Shown: in pieces, positions 45,182 to 54,335 of the stretch | Numbering within the stretch: position 1 is the first letter of the stretch | Layout: the number at the start of each line of letters is the position of its first letter | NCBI RefSeq assembly: GCF_900102105.1 | Contig: NZ_FNBB01000006.1 | Span: 62,001-126,000 of the forward strand | Length of the DNA stretch: 64,000 nucleotides | Reading direction: 5' to 3' | DNA from: Agrobacterium pusense | Lineage (GTDB): Bacteria > Pseudomonadota > Alphaproteobacteria > Rhizobiales > Rhizobiaceae | The notes under the pieces: model-generated | What the model was told of the DNA's origin: nothing | The model's input: only the letters and a program-made list of their open reading frames with translations | Databases searched by the model: none | Program-made: the position numbers and the translations under genes

Positions 45182-46063
45182 GTGAGCCAGCCGCATATCA
45201 TAGAACCGAAGCTCCGTTCCTTGATCGATACCCCGTTGAAGGTCGGCGAATCGCCTGCCTGGGACGAGCGAACCGGCGATCTCTGGTTCGTCGATATTCT
45301 CGCGCCCGCCATTTTCCGCCTGCATCCCGGCGGAAAACTCGACAGATACGACATGCCCGCCCAGGTCGGCTGTCTCGGCCTTTGCGACAATGGCTTGATA
45401 GTGGCAGGCCTCAGGACCGGCGTGCATCTTCTTAATCCCGCGAGCGGCAAGCTCGATCTTCTGTGCGATCCGGACGGCGGGCGGCCCGACAGCCGCCTGA
45501 ACGACGGAAAAGTCGGCCCGGACGGCCATTTCTGGGTGGGGACCCGCGATGAGGCCGCGATACAGACGGGCAATGCACGCCTCTATCGCGTTGCCCCGGA
45601 TGGTGGCATCGAACGCATCATCGATGGCGACATGTTCACTTCGAACGGACTTGCCTGGAGCCCGGACGGCAGACGCATGTACCATTCCGACAGCAGCGGC
45701 CTCATGCTTCAGGCGTTCGATTTCGACGCTGCGACCGGCAGGATCGGCCCGGCCGAACGTCTGCACGATTTCGCGCCGGATGAAGGCAGGCCGGACGGTG
45801 CGGCGACCGATTGCGAAGGCTGTTACTGGAGCGCCGGCGTTCAGGCGGGACGTCTCAACCGCTTTTCACCGGACGGCGAATTGTTCGAGGTCTACAGGCT
45901 GCCGTTCAAGGGGCCGACCATGCCCTGTTTCGGCGGTCCCGACCTCAAGACGATCTACCTTACAAGTCTCGTCACCGAGACGGACGGAATAACCACAGCA
46001 GGTACGGTTGTTGCATTCGATGCCCCGGTCGCCGGCACGCCCGTTCACAAATTCTCCATCTGA
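45182..46063 (+). CDS. SMP-30/gluconolactonase family lactonase
   Basis: This 293-residue six-bladed propeller hydrolyses sugar lactones. The metal ligands are Glu in KVGESPAWDERTGDLWFVD, Asn in DSRLNDGKVGPDGHFWVG, Asn in FTSNGLAWSPDG and Asp in YHSDSSGL. The GTG start at 45182 has a GAGAGGAA ribosome site. It would open an aldonolactone to the aldonic acid that the dehydratase at 36948 can use. The dehydrogenase that would make the lactone is not in the window. Confidence 0.88.
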   Translation: MSQPHIIEPKLRSLIDTPLKVGESPAWDERTGDLWFVDILAPAIFRLHPGGKLDRYDMPAQVGCLGLCDNGLIVAGLRTGVHLLNPASGKLDLLCDPDGGRPDSRLNDGKVGPDGHFWVGTRDEAAIQTGNARLYRVAPDGGIERIIDGDMFTSNGLAWSPDGRRMYHSDSSGLMLQAFDFDAATGRIGPAERLHDFAPDEGRPDGAATDCEGCYWSAGVQAGRLNRFSPDGELFEVYRLPFKGPTMPCFGGPDLKTIYLTSLVTETDGITTAGTVVAFDAPVAGTPVHKFSI

Positions 46064-46094
46064 AGATGACTTTTGATCTTAAGGAACACAGTTG

Positions 46095-46991
46095 ATGACG
46101 ACATTCGATTTTCGCCAGGCCCTGAAGGGCATCTCCGGCGTTCCGGTAACGGCTTACGATGCAAGCGGCGAAGTGGAGACCGGTGTTACTGCCGAGGTTT
46201 ACGCACGCGTTGCAACGGCTGGAATCCATAATATCGTCGCGGCAGGCAATACCGGCGAATTCTACGCCTTGACGCCTGCAGAAATTCTGAAGGTCTATGA
46301 GGCCGCGATAGAAGGTGTCGGCGGGAAAGCCCCGGTCACGGCGGCTATTGGACGCTCTCAGCGCGAAGCGCTCTCCTTGGCGCGTCAGGCAAAAGAAATG
46401 GGCGCATCCGCCGTCATGTCGCATCAGCCAGTCGATCCTTTCGCGGCCCCGCAATCGCAAATCGACTACTTTACCGGCCTCGCTGAAGGCAGCGAACTGC
46501 CGCTGGTCGCTTATGTCCGGGCGGACGGCTTTTCGGTCGATGACATGGTACGGCTTGCGAGCCACCCGAATGTCGCCGGCATCAAGTTCGCGACGACCGA
46601 CATCATGCTTCTGTCCCGCGCGATTGCCGCTTCCGATCCGGACGGCGCTCTATATGTCTGCGGACTGGCTGAAAGCTGGGCGGCTGCCTTCGCGGCGGTT
46701 GGTGCGCGCGGCTTCACCTCCGGCCTCGTTAACGTGGCGCCGCAATTTTCGCTGCAGGTTCATGAGGCACTGACCTCAGGCGATTTTACGGCTGCACGGA
46801 AGATTGTTAAAAAGATCGAATTGTTCGAGCGGCTGCGCACACAATATCGCAACGGCGCCAATGTGACCGTTGTGAAGGAAGCCATGGACATACTCGGGTT
46901 CAAAGTTGGCCCGGTGCGCGCACCGGGACTGGCGCGTCTGGATAAAGAGGACCGTGCGACCCTTGAGGGACTGCTTGCCAGCTGGTCTTGA
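46095..46991 (+). CDS. DHDPS-family aldolase/dehydratase (keto-deoxy sugar acid)
   Basis: The 298-residue TIM-barrel class I lyase has a Schiff-base Lys in AGIKFATTD (near residue 167), the conserved Tyr in LVAYVRADG, and the substrate loop AAGNTGEFYALTP. The GNTGEF form, rather than GTTGE, is typical of members acting on 2-keto-3-deoxy or 5-keto-4-deoxy sugar acids. It would cleave or dehydrate the product of the enolase-superfamily enzyme. The start at 46095 has AAGGAAC upstream. A strong terminator follows at 47083. Confidence 0.83.
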   Translation: MTTFDFRQALKGISGVPVTAYDASGEVETGVTAEVYARVATAGIHNIVAAGNTGEFYALTPAEILKVYEAAIEGVGGKAPVTAAIGRSQREALSLARQAKEMGASAVMSHQPVDPFAAPQSQIDYFTGLAEGSELPLVAYVRADGFSVDDMVRLASHPNVAGIKFATTDIMLLSRAIAASDPDGALYVCGLAESWAAAFAAVGARGFTSGLVNVAPQFSLQVHEALTSGDFTAARKIVKKIELFERLRTQYRNGANVTVVKEAMDILGFKVGPVRAPGLARLDKEDRATLEGLLASWS

Positions 46992-47031
46992 TGGCGCCGC
47001 ACCGTCCAGCTGCGAATTACGCAAATAACGG

Positions 47032-47065
47032 GGCGCGGTTCATCTGACGTGATCCGAACCGCGCC
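47032..47065 (+). other. First of two hairpins in the convergent gap
   Basis: 10-bp arms (GGCGCGGTTC with GAACCGCGCC) with a 14-base loop and no T run. It precedes the terminator at 47083. Confidence 0.5.
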
Positions 47066-47082
47066 GCCTCGCCTTGCTCGAT

Positions 47083-47116
47083 CATGTGCCGGCCAAGAGC
47101 CGGCACATGAGTTTTT
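47083..47116 (+). terminator. Intrinsic terminator after the sugar-acid aldolase gene
   Basis: An 11-bp perfect stem (CATGTGCCGGC with GCCGGCACATG), a 5-base loop, then AG and five T. It lies between convergent genes. Confidence 0.85.
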
Positions 47117-47126
47117 GGCGGAACGC

Positions 47127-48779
47127 CTAGCCGAATAGCGCCAGACTGCTTTTTACCGTGACCCACACGCCCCAGAGAAGCGGAATACCAACCGCAGCCC
47201 AGGCAAGAGCGGCCTTGGCGTCCAGTCCACCGCGACCGATCCCGAAGGAGCCTGTCGGCCCGGCATTCGCGGCCGCGGTCTTCGCCTGAAGCGCCGCCAC
47301 CTCCGAATCCGACATGAACCACTTGTCCGAGAGCGGCCGCACGAAGGCGTTGGCCACGAGGCCGATCGCCAGCATGCCTGCCAGAATATACATGGTGCTT
47401 GTGTAGAGTGCGGGTCCGGGTGCCACGCCCGCCGCGATCTGCGCCTCGCGGATGTAATTGACGACCACGGGACCGGCGATGCCGGCAGTCGCCCATGCCG
47501 TCAGGAGACGGCCGTGGATTGCGCCGACGAACTGCGTGCCGAAGATGTCCGCAAGATAGGCCGGGATGGTGGCGAAACCGCCGCCATACATGGACAGGAT
47601 GATACCGAAGGCGAGAACGAAAAGCGCCTTGTTGCCCATCATCGCGAGCGTCGGCGCCAGCGCGTAAAGAATGATGCCGAGAATGAAGAAGCAGAAATAA
47701 GTGTTCTTGCGGCCGATCTTGTCTGACATGGAGGCCCAGAAAAAGCGGCCGCCAATGTTAAAGAGCGAAAGAAGGCCGGTGAAGCCGGCAGCAATCGCCG
47801 CAATCTGCGCCTTCTGGCCGGCATCGAGATCAGCAAAACCGACACCGGGAAGGCCGATCAGAGAACCCGCAAAAATTTCCTGCAGCATCGGAGAGGCCAT
47901 GCCGATGACACCGATGCCGGCCGAAACATTCAGGCAGAGCACCGCCCAGATCAGCCAGAACTGTTTCGTCTTATGCGCGTCGCGCAGATGGACGTGTCGC
48001 GTGGTGATCATCGCGCTTTTGGCCGCCGGTGCCGTCCATCCTTCCGGGCGCCAGCCTGCAGGCGGAATGCGATATCCGAAGGCGCCGGCCATCATGAAGA
48101 CTAAGTATATCAACGCCATTACGACGAAGGTCTGCCAGACGCCGACAGAGGTTTCAGTCTTGAAGGTATTCATCAGCAGGTTAGCGAGTGGCGCGCCGAT
48201 CATCGCGCCACCGCCGAAACCCATGATGGCCATGCCCGTGGCCATGCCTCGACGATCCGGGAACCATTTGATCAGGGTGGACACCGGCGAGATGTAGCCA
48301 AGGCCAAGCCCGACGCCACCGATGACACCCGCTCCCAGCCACATCAGCCAGAGTTGATGGGTCATGACGCCAACGGCCGCCACCAGAATGCCGCCGCACC
48401 AGCAGCAAGCGGAAACGAAGCCCGCCTTGCGCGGTCCCACCCGTTCCAGCCAGCCGCCCCAGATAGCCGCCGAGCAGCCGAGAAGCACGAAGAAAAGCGT
48501 ATAGATCCATCCAAGATCAGCCACACGCCAGTTGCATTCGGTGGTAAACAGTGCGGCGACCAGCGTGAGGCTGGAGCAGCTCGGATCCGTCGCTGGCAAC
48601 GCTTTCGACAGCGGCAGCCAAAATACGCTAAAGCCATAGGCCATGCCTATGCACAAATGAATGGCAAGCGCTGCCGGCGGCACCAGCCAGCGATTGAAAC
48701 CCGGTCTTGCGATTATTCGTTCGCGGTCCAAAAACCCGGCTTGCGCCGCCTCTCCCGCCGTTGCGCCTGCTACTGCCAT
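47127..48779 (-). CDS. OFA-family MFS transporter (oxalate/formate type)
   Basis: The 550-residue protein has about twelve to fourteen spans. GFGYRIPPAGW-type and WFPDRRGMATGMAIMGFGGGAM motifs mark the oxalate:formate antiporter family. An inserted loop (TECNWRVADLGW) and a long Ala/Gly-rich C-terminal linker with one extra span (KAALAWAAVGIPLLWGVWV) are as in bacterial OFA members with about 550 residues. GGGAGGT precedes the ATG at 48779. Directly following the fds genes, it probably moves formate or another small carboxylate across the inner membrane. A 14-bp palindrome lies 20 bases upstream. Confidence 0.85.
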   Translation of the reverse strand: MAVAGATAGEAAQAGFLDRERIIARPGFNRWLVPPAALAIHLCIGMAYGFSVFWLPLSKALPATDPSCSSLTLVAALFTTECNWRVADLGWIYTLFFVLLGCSAAIWGGWLERVGPRKAGFVSACCWCGGILVAAVGVMTHQLWLMWLGAGVIGGVGLGLGYISPVSTLIKWFPDRRGMATGMAIMGFGGGAMIGAPLANLLMNTFKTETSVGVWQTFVVMALIYLVFMMAGAFGYRIPPAGWRPEGWTAPAAKSAMITTRHVHLRDAHKTKQFWLIWAVLCLNVSAGIGVIGMASPMLQEIFAGSLIGLPGVGFADLDAGQKAQIAAIAAGFTGLLSLFNIGGRFFWASMSDKIGRKNTYFCFFILGIILYALAPTLAMMGNKALFVLAFGIILSMYGGGFATIPAYLADIFGTQFVGAIHGRLLTAWATAGIAGPVVVNYIREAQIAAGVAPGPALYTSTMYILAGMLAIGLVANAFVRPLSDKWFMSDSEVAALQAKTAAANAGPTGSFGIGRGGLDAKAALAWAAVGIPLLWGVWVTVKSSLALFG

Positions 48780-48798
48780 TGACACTACCTCCCTCGTG

Positions 48799-48812
48799 AA
48801 TGTCTGGACATT
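48799..48812. promoter_or_regulatory. Palindrome upstream of the OFA transporter
   Basis: AATGTC-TG-GACATT, perfect 6-bp arms, 20 bases before the start codon. Possible operator, with no assigned regulator. Confidence 0.45.
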
Positions 48813-48894
48813 TTTCATTCGCCCCGCCAGGCGAATAGCGATGCCGCCGAACGTCCTCCCATGCGGCGGCAAGCTTCATTCATTTCCGCACGCG

Positions 48895-49239
48895 TCAGAC
48901 GCGCGTTGTTTCGGGCACGCTCGGTTCCGAAAGGGATTCTCCCGCAATCGGTCCCTTGCCGCCCGGTGCGCCCTTTGCGTCTTCGCCGAGCCCTACGGCA
49001 TCGGCCGCTGGCGCGTCTGGCCTTCTGATCTCTCTGGATGCGGCAATCACGAGTGGCAGAAAATCACCGAGACCGGCGTCCACCATCTCAAAGAAGCGCC
49101 GCCGCATGCGCGGTTCCCAGAACTTGTTGATATGGGTGGCAACACCATCGATACGGATATCTTCCGGCTGCGACAGAAAAAACGTCGCAATCTGGTTCGC
49201 CATCCTCACCAGTTTTTCGTCCGTGTGATTGAGTAACAT
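48895..49239 (-). CDS. fdsD: NAD-dependent formate dehydrogenase delta subunit
   Basis: The 114-residue protein has the FdsD core KLVRMANQIATFF and HINKFWEPRMRRRFFE (residues 9-50), followed by a non-conserved acidic tail (SREIRRPDAPAADAVG). FdsD is a small accessory subunit of the cytosolic molybdenum formate dehydrogenase, thought to help maturation. It lies 62 bases after fdsA. The usual fdsC/fdhD chaperone gene between them is missing. Confidence 0.9.
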   Translation of the reverse strand: MLLNHTDEKLVRMANQIATFFLSQPEDIRIDGVATHINKFWEPRMRRRFFEMVDAGLGDFLPLVIAASREIRRPDAPAADAVGLGEDAKGAPGGKGPIAGESLSEPSVPETTRV

Positions 49240-49301
49240 GATCTACTCCCCGCGCCAGTTCACGTCCCATGATGAAAAGGCCGGGACAAGCCCGGCCCCG
49301 A

Positions 49302-52184
49302 TTATTCCGCAGCTTCCAGCTTGCCGGCGATGCGGCGGGACTGACGCGAAAGCGCATCATATTCTTCCTGCCATTCCGTCGGCCCGTTGGAGGGAGAGAC
49401 CTGAACCGCCGTCACCTTGTATTCCGGGCAGTTGGTCGCCCAGTCGGAAAAGTCTGTCGTGATGACGTTCGCCTGCGTGCCGGGATGGTGGAAGGTCGTA
49501 TAGACCACGCCCGGCGCCACACGATCCGTAATCAGCGCTCGCAGCGTCGTATCGCCCGAGCGGCTCGCAAGCTTGATCCAGTCGCCATCCTTGACGCCGC
49601 GCTGTTCGGCGTCATGGGGATGGATTTCCAGACGATCCTCCTCGTGCCAGACGACGTTTTCGGTGCGCCGTGTCTGCGCCCCGACATTGTATTGCGACAG
49701 GATGCGGCCGGTGGTGAGCAGCAGCGGGAAACGCGGACCGGTGCGCTCATCCGTCGCCACATATTCCGTGCGGATGAACTTGCCCTTGCCGCGCACGAAG
49801 CCGTCGACATGCATGATCGGCGAACCCTCTGGGAACTTCTCATTACAGGGCCACTGCACCGAGCCCTTCTCTTCGAGATAGGCGTAGGAAACGCTGGCAA
49901 AGCTCGGCGTTGTCGCCGCGATTTCATCCATGATCTCTGAAGGATGGGTGTAGTTCCACGAAAGACCCATGGCCTGCGCCAGCTTCTGGGTTACCTCCCA
50001 GTCGGCATAACCGTTCTTCGGCGACATGACCTTGCGCACGCGGTTGATGCGGCGCTCGGCATTGGTAAAGGTGCCGTCCTTTTCGAGGAAGGTGGAACCC
50101 GGCAGGAACACATGCGCGTAATTCGCCGTCTCGTTCAGGAAGAGATCGTGCACCACGACACATTCCATGGCGGCAAGGCCGGCGGAAACGTGCTTGGTAT
50201 CGGGGTCCGACTGGAGAATGTCCTCGCCCTGAATATAGATGCCCTTGAAACTGCCATCAACGGCAGCGTCGAGCATGTTGGGAATGCGAAGCCCCGGTTC
50301 GTTGTTAAGCTTCACGCCCCAGAGTTTCTCGAACACATCGCGTGTCGCATCATCGGAGATATGGCGATAGCCAGGCAGTTCGTGCGGGAAAGACCCCATA
50401 TCGCAGGATCCCTGCACATTGTTCTGACCGCGCAGCGGATTGACGCCCACCCCGGGACGGCCGATGTTGCCGGTCGCCATGGCAAGATTGGCAATCGCCA
50501 TGACGGTCGTTGAACCCTGGCTGTGTTCTGTGACACCCAGACCATAATAGATCGCGCCATTGCCGCCCTTGGCATAAAGCCGGGCCGCGCCGCGCAAGTC
50601 TTCCGCGGGAACACCGGTGAAACGCTCCGTCTCTTCCGGGCTGTGGCGCGGCTCGGCAACGAAGGCGGCCCAATCCTCGAACTCCGACCAGTCGCAACGC
50701 TCGCGAATGAAGGCCTCATTGAACAAACCTTCCGTGACGATCACATGGGCAAGCGCCGTCAGCACCGCAACGTTGGTTCCCGGCAGCAGCGGCAGGTGGA
50801 AAGCGGCCTCCACATGTGGCGTGCGGACAAGATCGATACGGCGCGGATCGATGACGATCAGCTTTGCGCCCTGACGTAGCCGCTTCTTCAGCCGCGAACC
50901 GAAAACGGGATGGCCGTCGGTCGGATTGGCGCCGATGACAAGCACGACATCGGAATGCTCCACGCTGTCGAAATTCTGCGTGCCGGCAGATGTGCCGAAG
51001 GCCTGGCCAAGACCATAACCCGTGGGCGAATGGCAGACGCGGGCGCAGGTATCAACGTTATTGTTGCCGAAACCGGCGCGAATGAGTTTCTGGACGAGGA
51101 ATGTTTCCTCATTCGTGCAGCGGGACGAGGTGATGCCGCCAATGGACTCTTTCCCATAGGTGCCCTGGATACGCCGGAACTCGGACGCAACGTGGGAGAA
51201 GGCTTCCTCCCAGGTGACTTCCCGCCACGGATCGCTGATCTTTTCGCGAATCATCGGGTTGAGGATACGATCTCTGTGGGTCGCATATCCGTAAGCGAAG
51301 CGGCCCTTGACGCAGGAATGGCCACGGTTTGCCTGTCCATCCTTCCACGGCACCATGCGCACCAGCTCTTCACCACGCATTTCCGCCTTGAAGGAGCAAC
51401 CGACGCCGCAATAGGCGCAGGTGGTCACCATCGAATGTTCCGGCTGGCCAATCTCGATCACCGATTTTTCGGTGAGCGTCGCGGTCGGACAGGCCTGCAC
51501 GCAGGCGCCGCAGGACACGCAGTCGGAATCGAGGAATGCCTCGTGCGCGCCGGGCGATACCCTGCTTTCAAAACCGCGGCCTTCGATCGTGAGCGCGAAG
51601 GTGCCCTGCACTTCCTCGCAGGCGCGCACGCAACGGGAACAGACGATGCATTTGGACGGATCATAGGTGAAATAGGGATTGCTTTCGTCCTTCGGCATCC
51701 AGCGGGCATTAAGATCGCCCTCCCCGGTGCGGGCCTTGACGTGATTGTCGCCCTCGTAACCATAACGCACATCGCGAAGGCCCACCGCGCCCGCCATATC
51801 CTGCAACTCGCAATCGCCATTGGCGGCGCAGGTCAAGCAGTCGAGCGGGTGATCGGAGATGTAAAGCTCCATCACGCCCTTGCGGATCTGCTTCAGCCGC
51901 TCTGTCTGCGTATGCACGACGAGACCGGCGGCAACAGGCGTGGTGCAGGAGGCAGGGGTGCCATTGCGGCCCTCCACCTCAATCAGACAGAGCCGACACG
52001 AGCCAAAGGCATCCACCATGTCGGTGGCACAGAGCTTCGGCACATCGATGCCCGCTTCGCGCGAGGCGCGCATGATCGAGGTTCCAGCGGGAACAGTCAC
52101 CTGGCGACCGTCGATCGTAAGCGTTACCATGTCCGTAGCGTTGGACTTGGGGGTGCCGTAGTCGAATTCAGTTACAAGGGCCAT
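49302..52184 (-). CDS. fdsA: NAD-dependent formate dehydrogenase alpha subunit
   Basis: This 960-residue catalytic subunit oxidises formate to carbon dioxide at a Mo-bisMGD centre. The N-terminal NuoG-like part holds a [2Fe-2S] site (CRLCLIEVEGR), a His-Cys3 site (CLTCAANGDCELQ) and two [4Fe-4S] sites (CIVCSRCVRACEE, CVSCGACVQACP). Then come the proximal cluster CAYCGVGCSF and the active-site Cys-His in CARVCHSPTGYGLGQ. The bisMGD stretch is GNIGRPGVGVNPLRGQNNVQG, and the C-terminal dinucleotide-binding domain starts near residue 830. GGAG precedes the ATG at 52184, 4 bases after the fdsB stop. Confidence 0.95.
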   Translation of the reverse strand: MALVTEFDYGTPKSNATDMVTLTIDGRQVTVPAGTSIMRASREAGIDVPKLCATDMVDAFGSCRLCLIEVEGRNGTPASCTTPVAAGLVVHTQTERLKQIRKGVMELYISDHPLDCLTCAANGDCELQDMAGAVGLRDVRYGYEGDNHVKARTGEGDLNARWMPKDESNPYFTYDPSKCIVCSRCVRACEEVQGTFALTIEGRGFESRVSPGAHEAFLDSDCVSCGACVQACPTATLTEKSVIEIGQPEHSMVTTCAYCGVGCSFKAEMRGEELVRMVPWKDGQANRGHSCVKGRFAYGYATHRDRILNPMIREKISDPWREVTWEEAFSHVASEFRRIQGTYGKESIGGITSSRCTNEETFLVQKLIRAGFGNNNVDTCARVCHSPTGYGLGQAFGTSAGTQNFDSVEHSDVVLVIGANPTDGHPVFGSRLKKRLRQGAKLIVIDPRRIDLVRTPHVEAAFHLPLLPGTNVAVLTALAHVIVTEGLFNEAFIRERCDWSEFEDWAAFVAEPRHSPEETERFTGVPAEDLRGAARLYAKGGNGAIYYGLGVTEHSQGSTTVMAIANLAMATGNIGRPGVGVNPLRGQNNVQGSCDMGSFPHELPGYRHISDDATRDVFEKLWGVKLNNEPGLRIPNMLDAAVDGSFKGIYIQGEDILQSDPDTKHVSAGLAAMECVVVHDLFLNETANYAHVFLPGSTFLEKDGTFTNAERRINRVRKVMSPKNGYADWEVTQKLAQAMGLSWNYTHPSEIMDEIAATTPSFASVSYAYLEEKGSVQWPCNEKFPEGSPIMHVDGFVRGKGKFIRTEYVATDERTGPRFPLLLTTGRILSQYNVGAQTRRTENVVWHEEDRLEIHPHDAEQRGVKDGDWIKLASRSGDTTLRALITDRVAPGVVYTTFHHPGTQANVITTDFSDWATNCPEYKVTAVQVSPSNGPTEWQEEYDALSRQSRRIAGKLEAAE

Positions 52185-52188
52185 GGTC

Positions 52189-53745
52189 TTACTCCGCCGC
52201 TTCAACACGTGGGGTGGGGGCAAAATCAGCAGGGAAATGCCGGAGCGCGCTCATGACGGGATAGGGCGTGAAACCGCCGAGCGCACAGAGCGAGCCGAAT
52301 TTCATGGTTTCGCAGAGGTCTTCCAGCAACGCCGTGTTTTTCTCCCGCTCGATTCCGAGCGCGATCTTGTCCACCGTCTCGACACCGCGTGTCGAGCCGA
52401 TGCGACAGGGTGTGCACTTGCCGCAACTTTCGACGGCGCAGAACTCCAGCGCAAACCGGGCCTGATGCAGCATGTCTGCCGTATCATCGAACACCACGAT
52501 GCCCGCATGGCCTATCAGGCCACCAGCCGCCGTAAACGCTTCGTAGTCAAAGACCGTGTCGAACAGCGACACCGGGAAATATGCGCCGAGCGGACCTCCC
52601 ACCTGCACCGCCTTGACGGGACGGCCGGTGATCGTACCGCCACCGATATCGTTCACCAGTTGCCCGAGCGTCAAACCGAAGGCGGTTTCGTAAAGCCCGC
52701 CATGCTTGAGGTTGCCAGCAAGCTGGATCGGGATGGTGCCGTGCGAACGGCCGACACCGAAATCGCGATAAAACGCCGCGCCACGATCCATGATGACCGG
52801 AATGGAAGCGAGCGAAATCACATTGTTGACGACCGTCGGCTTACCGAACAGGCCCTGCAGGGCGGGTAGCGGCGGCTTGGCGCGCACCGTGCCGCGTTTG
52901 CCTTCAAGGCTGTTCAGGAGTGAGGTCTCCTCGCCGCAGACATAGGCGCCGGCGCCCATGCGCACTTCCATATCGAACGCACGGCCTGACCCGAGGACGG
53001 AGGACCCAAGAATACCCTCACGCCTTGCGATCTCGATCGCCTTTTCCATGACCCTGATGGCGTAGGGATATTCCGAGCGGGTATAGATGAAGCCCTTGGA
53101 CGCGCCGACGGCGAGGCCGGCAATCGCCATGCCTTCGATCAGCACGAAGGGGTCGCCTTCCATGATCATCCGGTCGGCGAAAGTACCGCTGTCGCCCTCA
53201 TCCGCATTACAGACGATGTATTTCTGGTCCGCCACCGCATCGGCAACGGTCTTCCATTTGATGCCGGTGGGGAAACCAGCGCCGCCGCGTCCGCGCAGGC
53301 CGCTCCGGGTCACCTCCGCAACGATATCCAGCGGGGCCATCGCCACAGCTTTTTCAAGACCCTTCATGCCCTGATAGGTGCGGTAATCCTCCAGCGACAA
53401 TGGATCGGTGACGCCACATCGGGCAAATGTCAGACGCGTCTGGCTCTTCAGGAACGGAATGTCCTTTGTCAGCCCGAGACAGAGGCGATGGTCGCCACCA
53501 GTCAGAAAATCCGCGTCAAAAAGCGAGGCGACGTCGCTTGCCTTGACGGGGCCGTAGGCGATACGGCCATGCTCGGTGCGCACTTCGACCAGCACTTCCA
53601 GCCAGAGCATGCCACGCGAGCCGTTGCGGACAATCTCGACCTCAAGGTTACGGCCAGCGGCCTCGCGGGCGATGGCATCGGCAACACGGTTTGCGCCAAC
53701 GGCAAGAGCGGCGGAATCGGCGGGAACAAAAACGGTGACACTCAT
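52189..53745 (-). CDS. fdsB: NAD-dependent formate dehydrogenase beta subunit
   Basis: This 518-residue NuoF-like diaphorase subunit passes electrons to NAD+. An N-terminal thioredoxin-like domain is followed by the NADH site GRGGAGFPTGIKWK (near residue 158) and the FMN site CNADEGDSGTFADR. GAYVCGEETSLLNSLEGKRG is characteristic, and the C-terminal [4Fe-4S] ligands are in ESCGKCTPCRIG. It overlaps the fdsG stop by 4 bases. Confidence 0.95.
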   Translation of the reverse strand: MSVTVFVPADSAALAVGANRVADAIAREAAGRNLEVEIVRNGSRGMLWLEVLVEVRTEHGRIAYGPVKASDVASLFDADFLTGGDHRLCLGLTKDIPFLKSQTRLTFARCGVTDPLSLEDYRTYQGMKGLEKAVAMAPLDIVAEVTRSGLRGRGGAGFPTGIKWKTVADAVADQKYIVCNADEGDSGTFADRMIMEGDPFVLIEGMAIAGLAVGASKGFIYTRSEYPYAIRVMEKAIEIARREGILGSSVLGSGRAFDMEVRMGAGAYVCGEETSLLNSLEGKRGTVRAKPPLPALQGLFGKPTVVNNVISLASIPVIMDRGAAFYRDFGVGRSHGTIPIQLAGNLKHGGLYETAFGLTLGQLVNDIGGGTITGRPVKAVQVGGPLGAYFPVSLFDTVFDYEAFTAAGGLIGHAGIVVFDDTADMLHQARFALEFCAVESCGKCTPCRIGSTRGVETVDKIALGIEREKNTALLEDLCETMKFGSLCALGGFTPYPVMSALRHFPADFAPTPRVEAAE

Positions 53746-54221
53746 CGGCGCGCCTCCGTCAGAATGTCGCCAAGACAGTCCTCATCAAGACGGGCATGGA
53801 CTTCGCCATCCAGCATCAGCGCCGGTGCCTGAGCGCAGAGCCCGAGACAGAAGACCGGCTCAAGCGTGACGGAACCGTCAGGCGCGGTTTCGTGCCAGTC
53901 GAGGCCGAGGCGGGACTTGATGGTTTCCGCAAGAGGCTCGCCACCCATCGACTGGCAAGCCTCGGCGCGACAGAGCTTTAAGACATGGCGACCATGCGGA
54001 TGATCACGGAAATCGGGGTAGAAGGTGACGACGCCATGAACCTCGGCGCGCGATATGTTCAGCGCGGATGCGATGATCTGCTTGGCGCTTTCCGGGATAT
54101 AGCCGAATTCTTCCTGCATTGCATGCAGGATGGGCAGCAAAGGCCCCTCCAGATGGAGAAATTCATCAATGATGGCGGAAACACGCGCCGCCTCATCTAC
54201 GGCAACCGCTCGAATATTCAT
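53742..54221 (-). CDS. fdsG: NAD-dependent formate dehydrogenase gamma subunit
   Basis: The 159-residue NuoE-like protein has a four-helix N-terminal part (LPILHAMQEEFGYIPESAKQ) and a thioredoxin-like [2Fe-2S] domain with ligands in LCRAEACQSMGG and VFCLGLCAQAP. It docks on FdsB. The start at 54221 is preceded by GGGAGGA. It is the first gene of the fdsGBAD operon and lies downstream of the LysR gene, with the palindromic site 126 bases before its start. Confidence 0.95.
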   Translation of the reverse strand: MNIRAVAVDEAARVSAIIDEFLHLEGPLLPILHAMQEEFGYIPESAKQIIASALNISRAEVHGVVTFYPDFRDHPHGRHVLKLCRAEACQSMGGEPLAETIKSRLGLDWHETAPDGSVTLEPVFCLGLCAQAPALMLDGEVHARLDEDCLGDILTEARR

Positions 54222-54335
54222 AAGCCAGTCCTCCCAAACCGACAGGGGCAGGGATAACGAGCGGGATATAGTCAATCCTTTCGCCGCCCTGCAGTGCTTG
54301 CAAGAATGTCGAGATCGGCGGGATCAGGTCAATAA

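Noticed and set aside
48817-48836. Hairpin ATTCGCC/GGCGAAT after fdsD considered as a terminator
   Set aside because: The leftward transcript has A rather than U residues after the stem.
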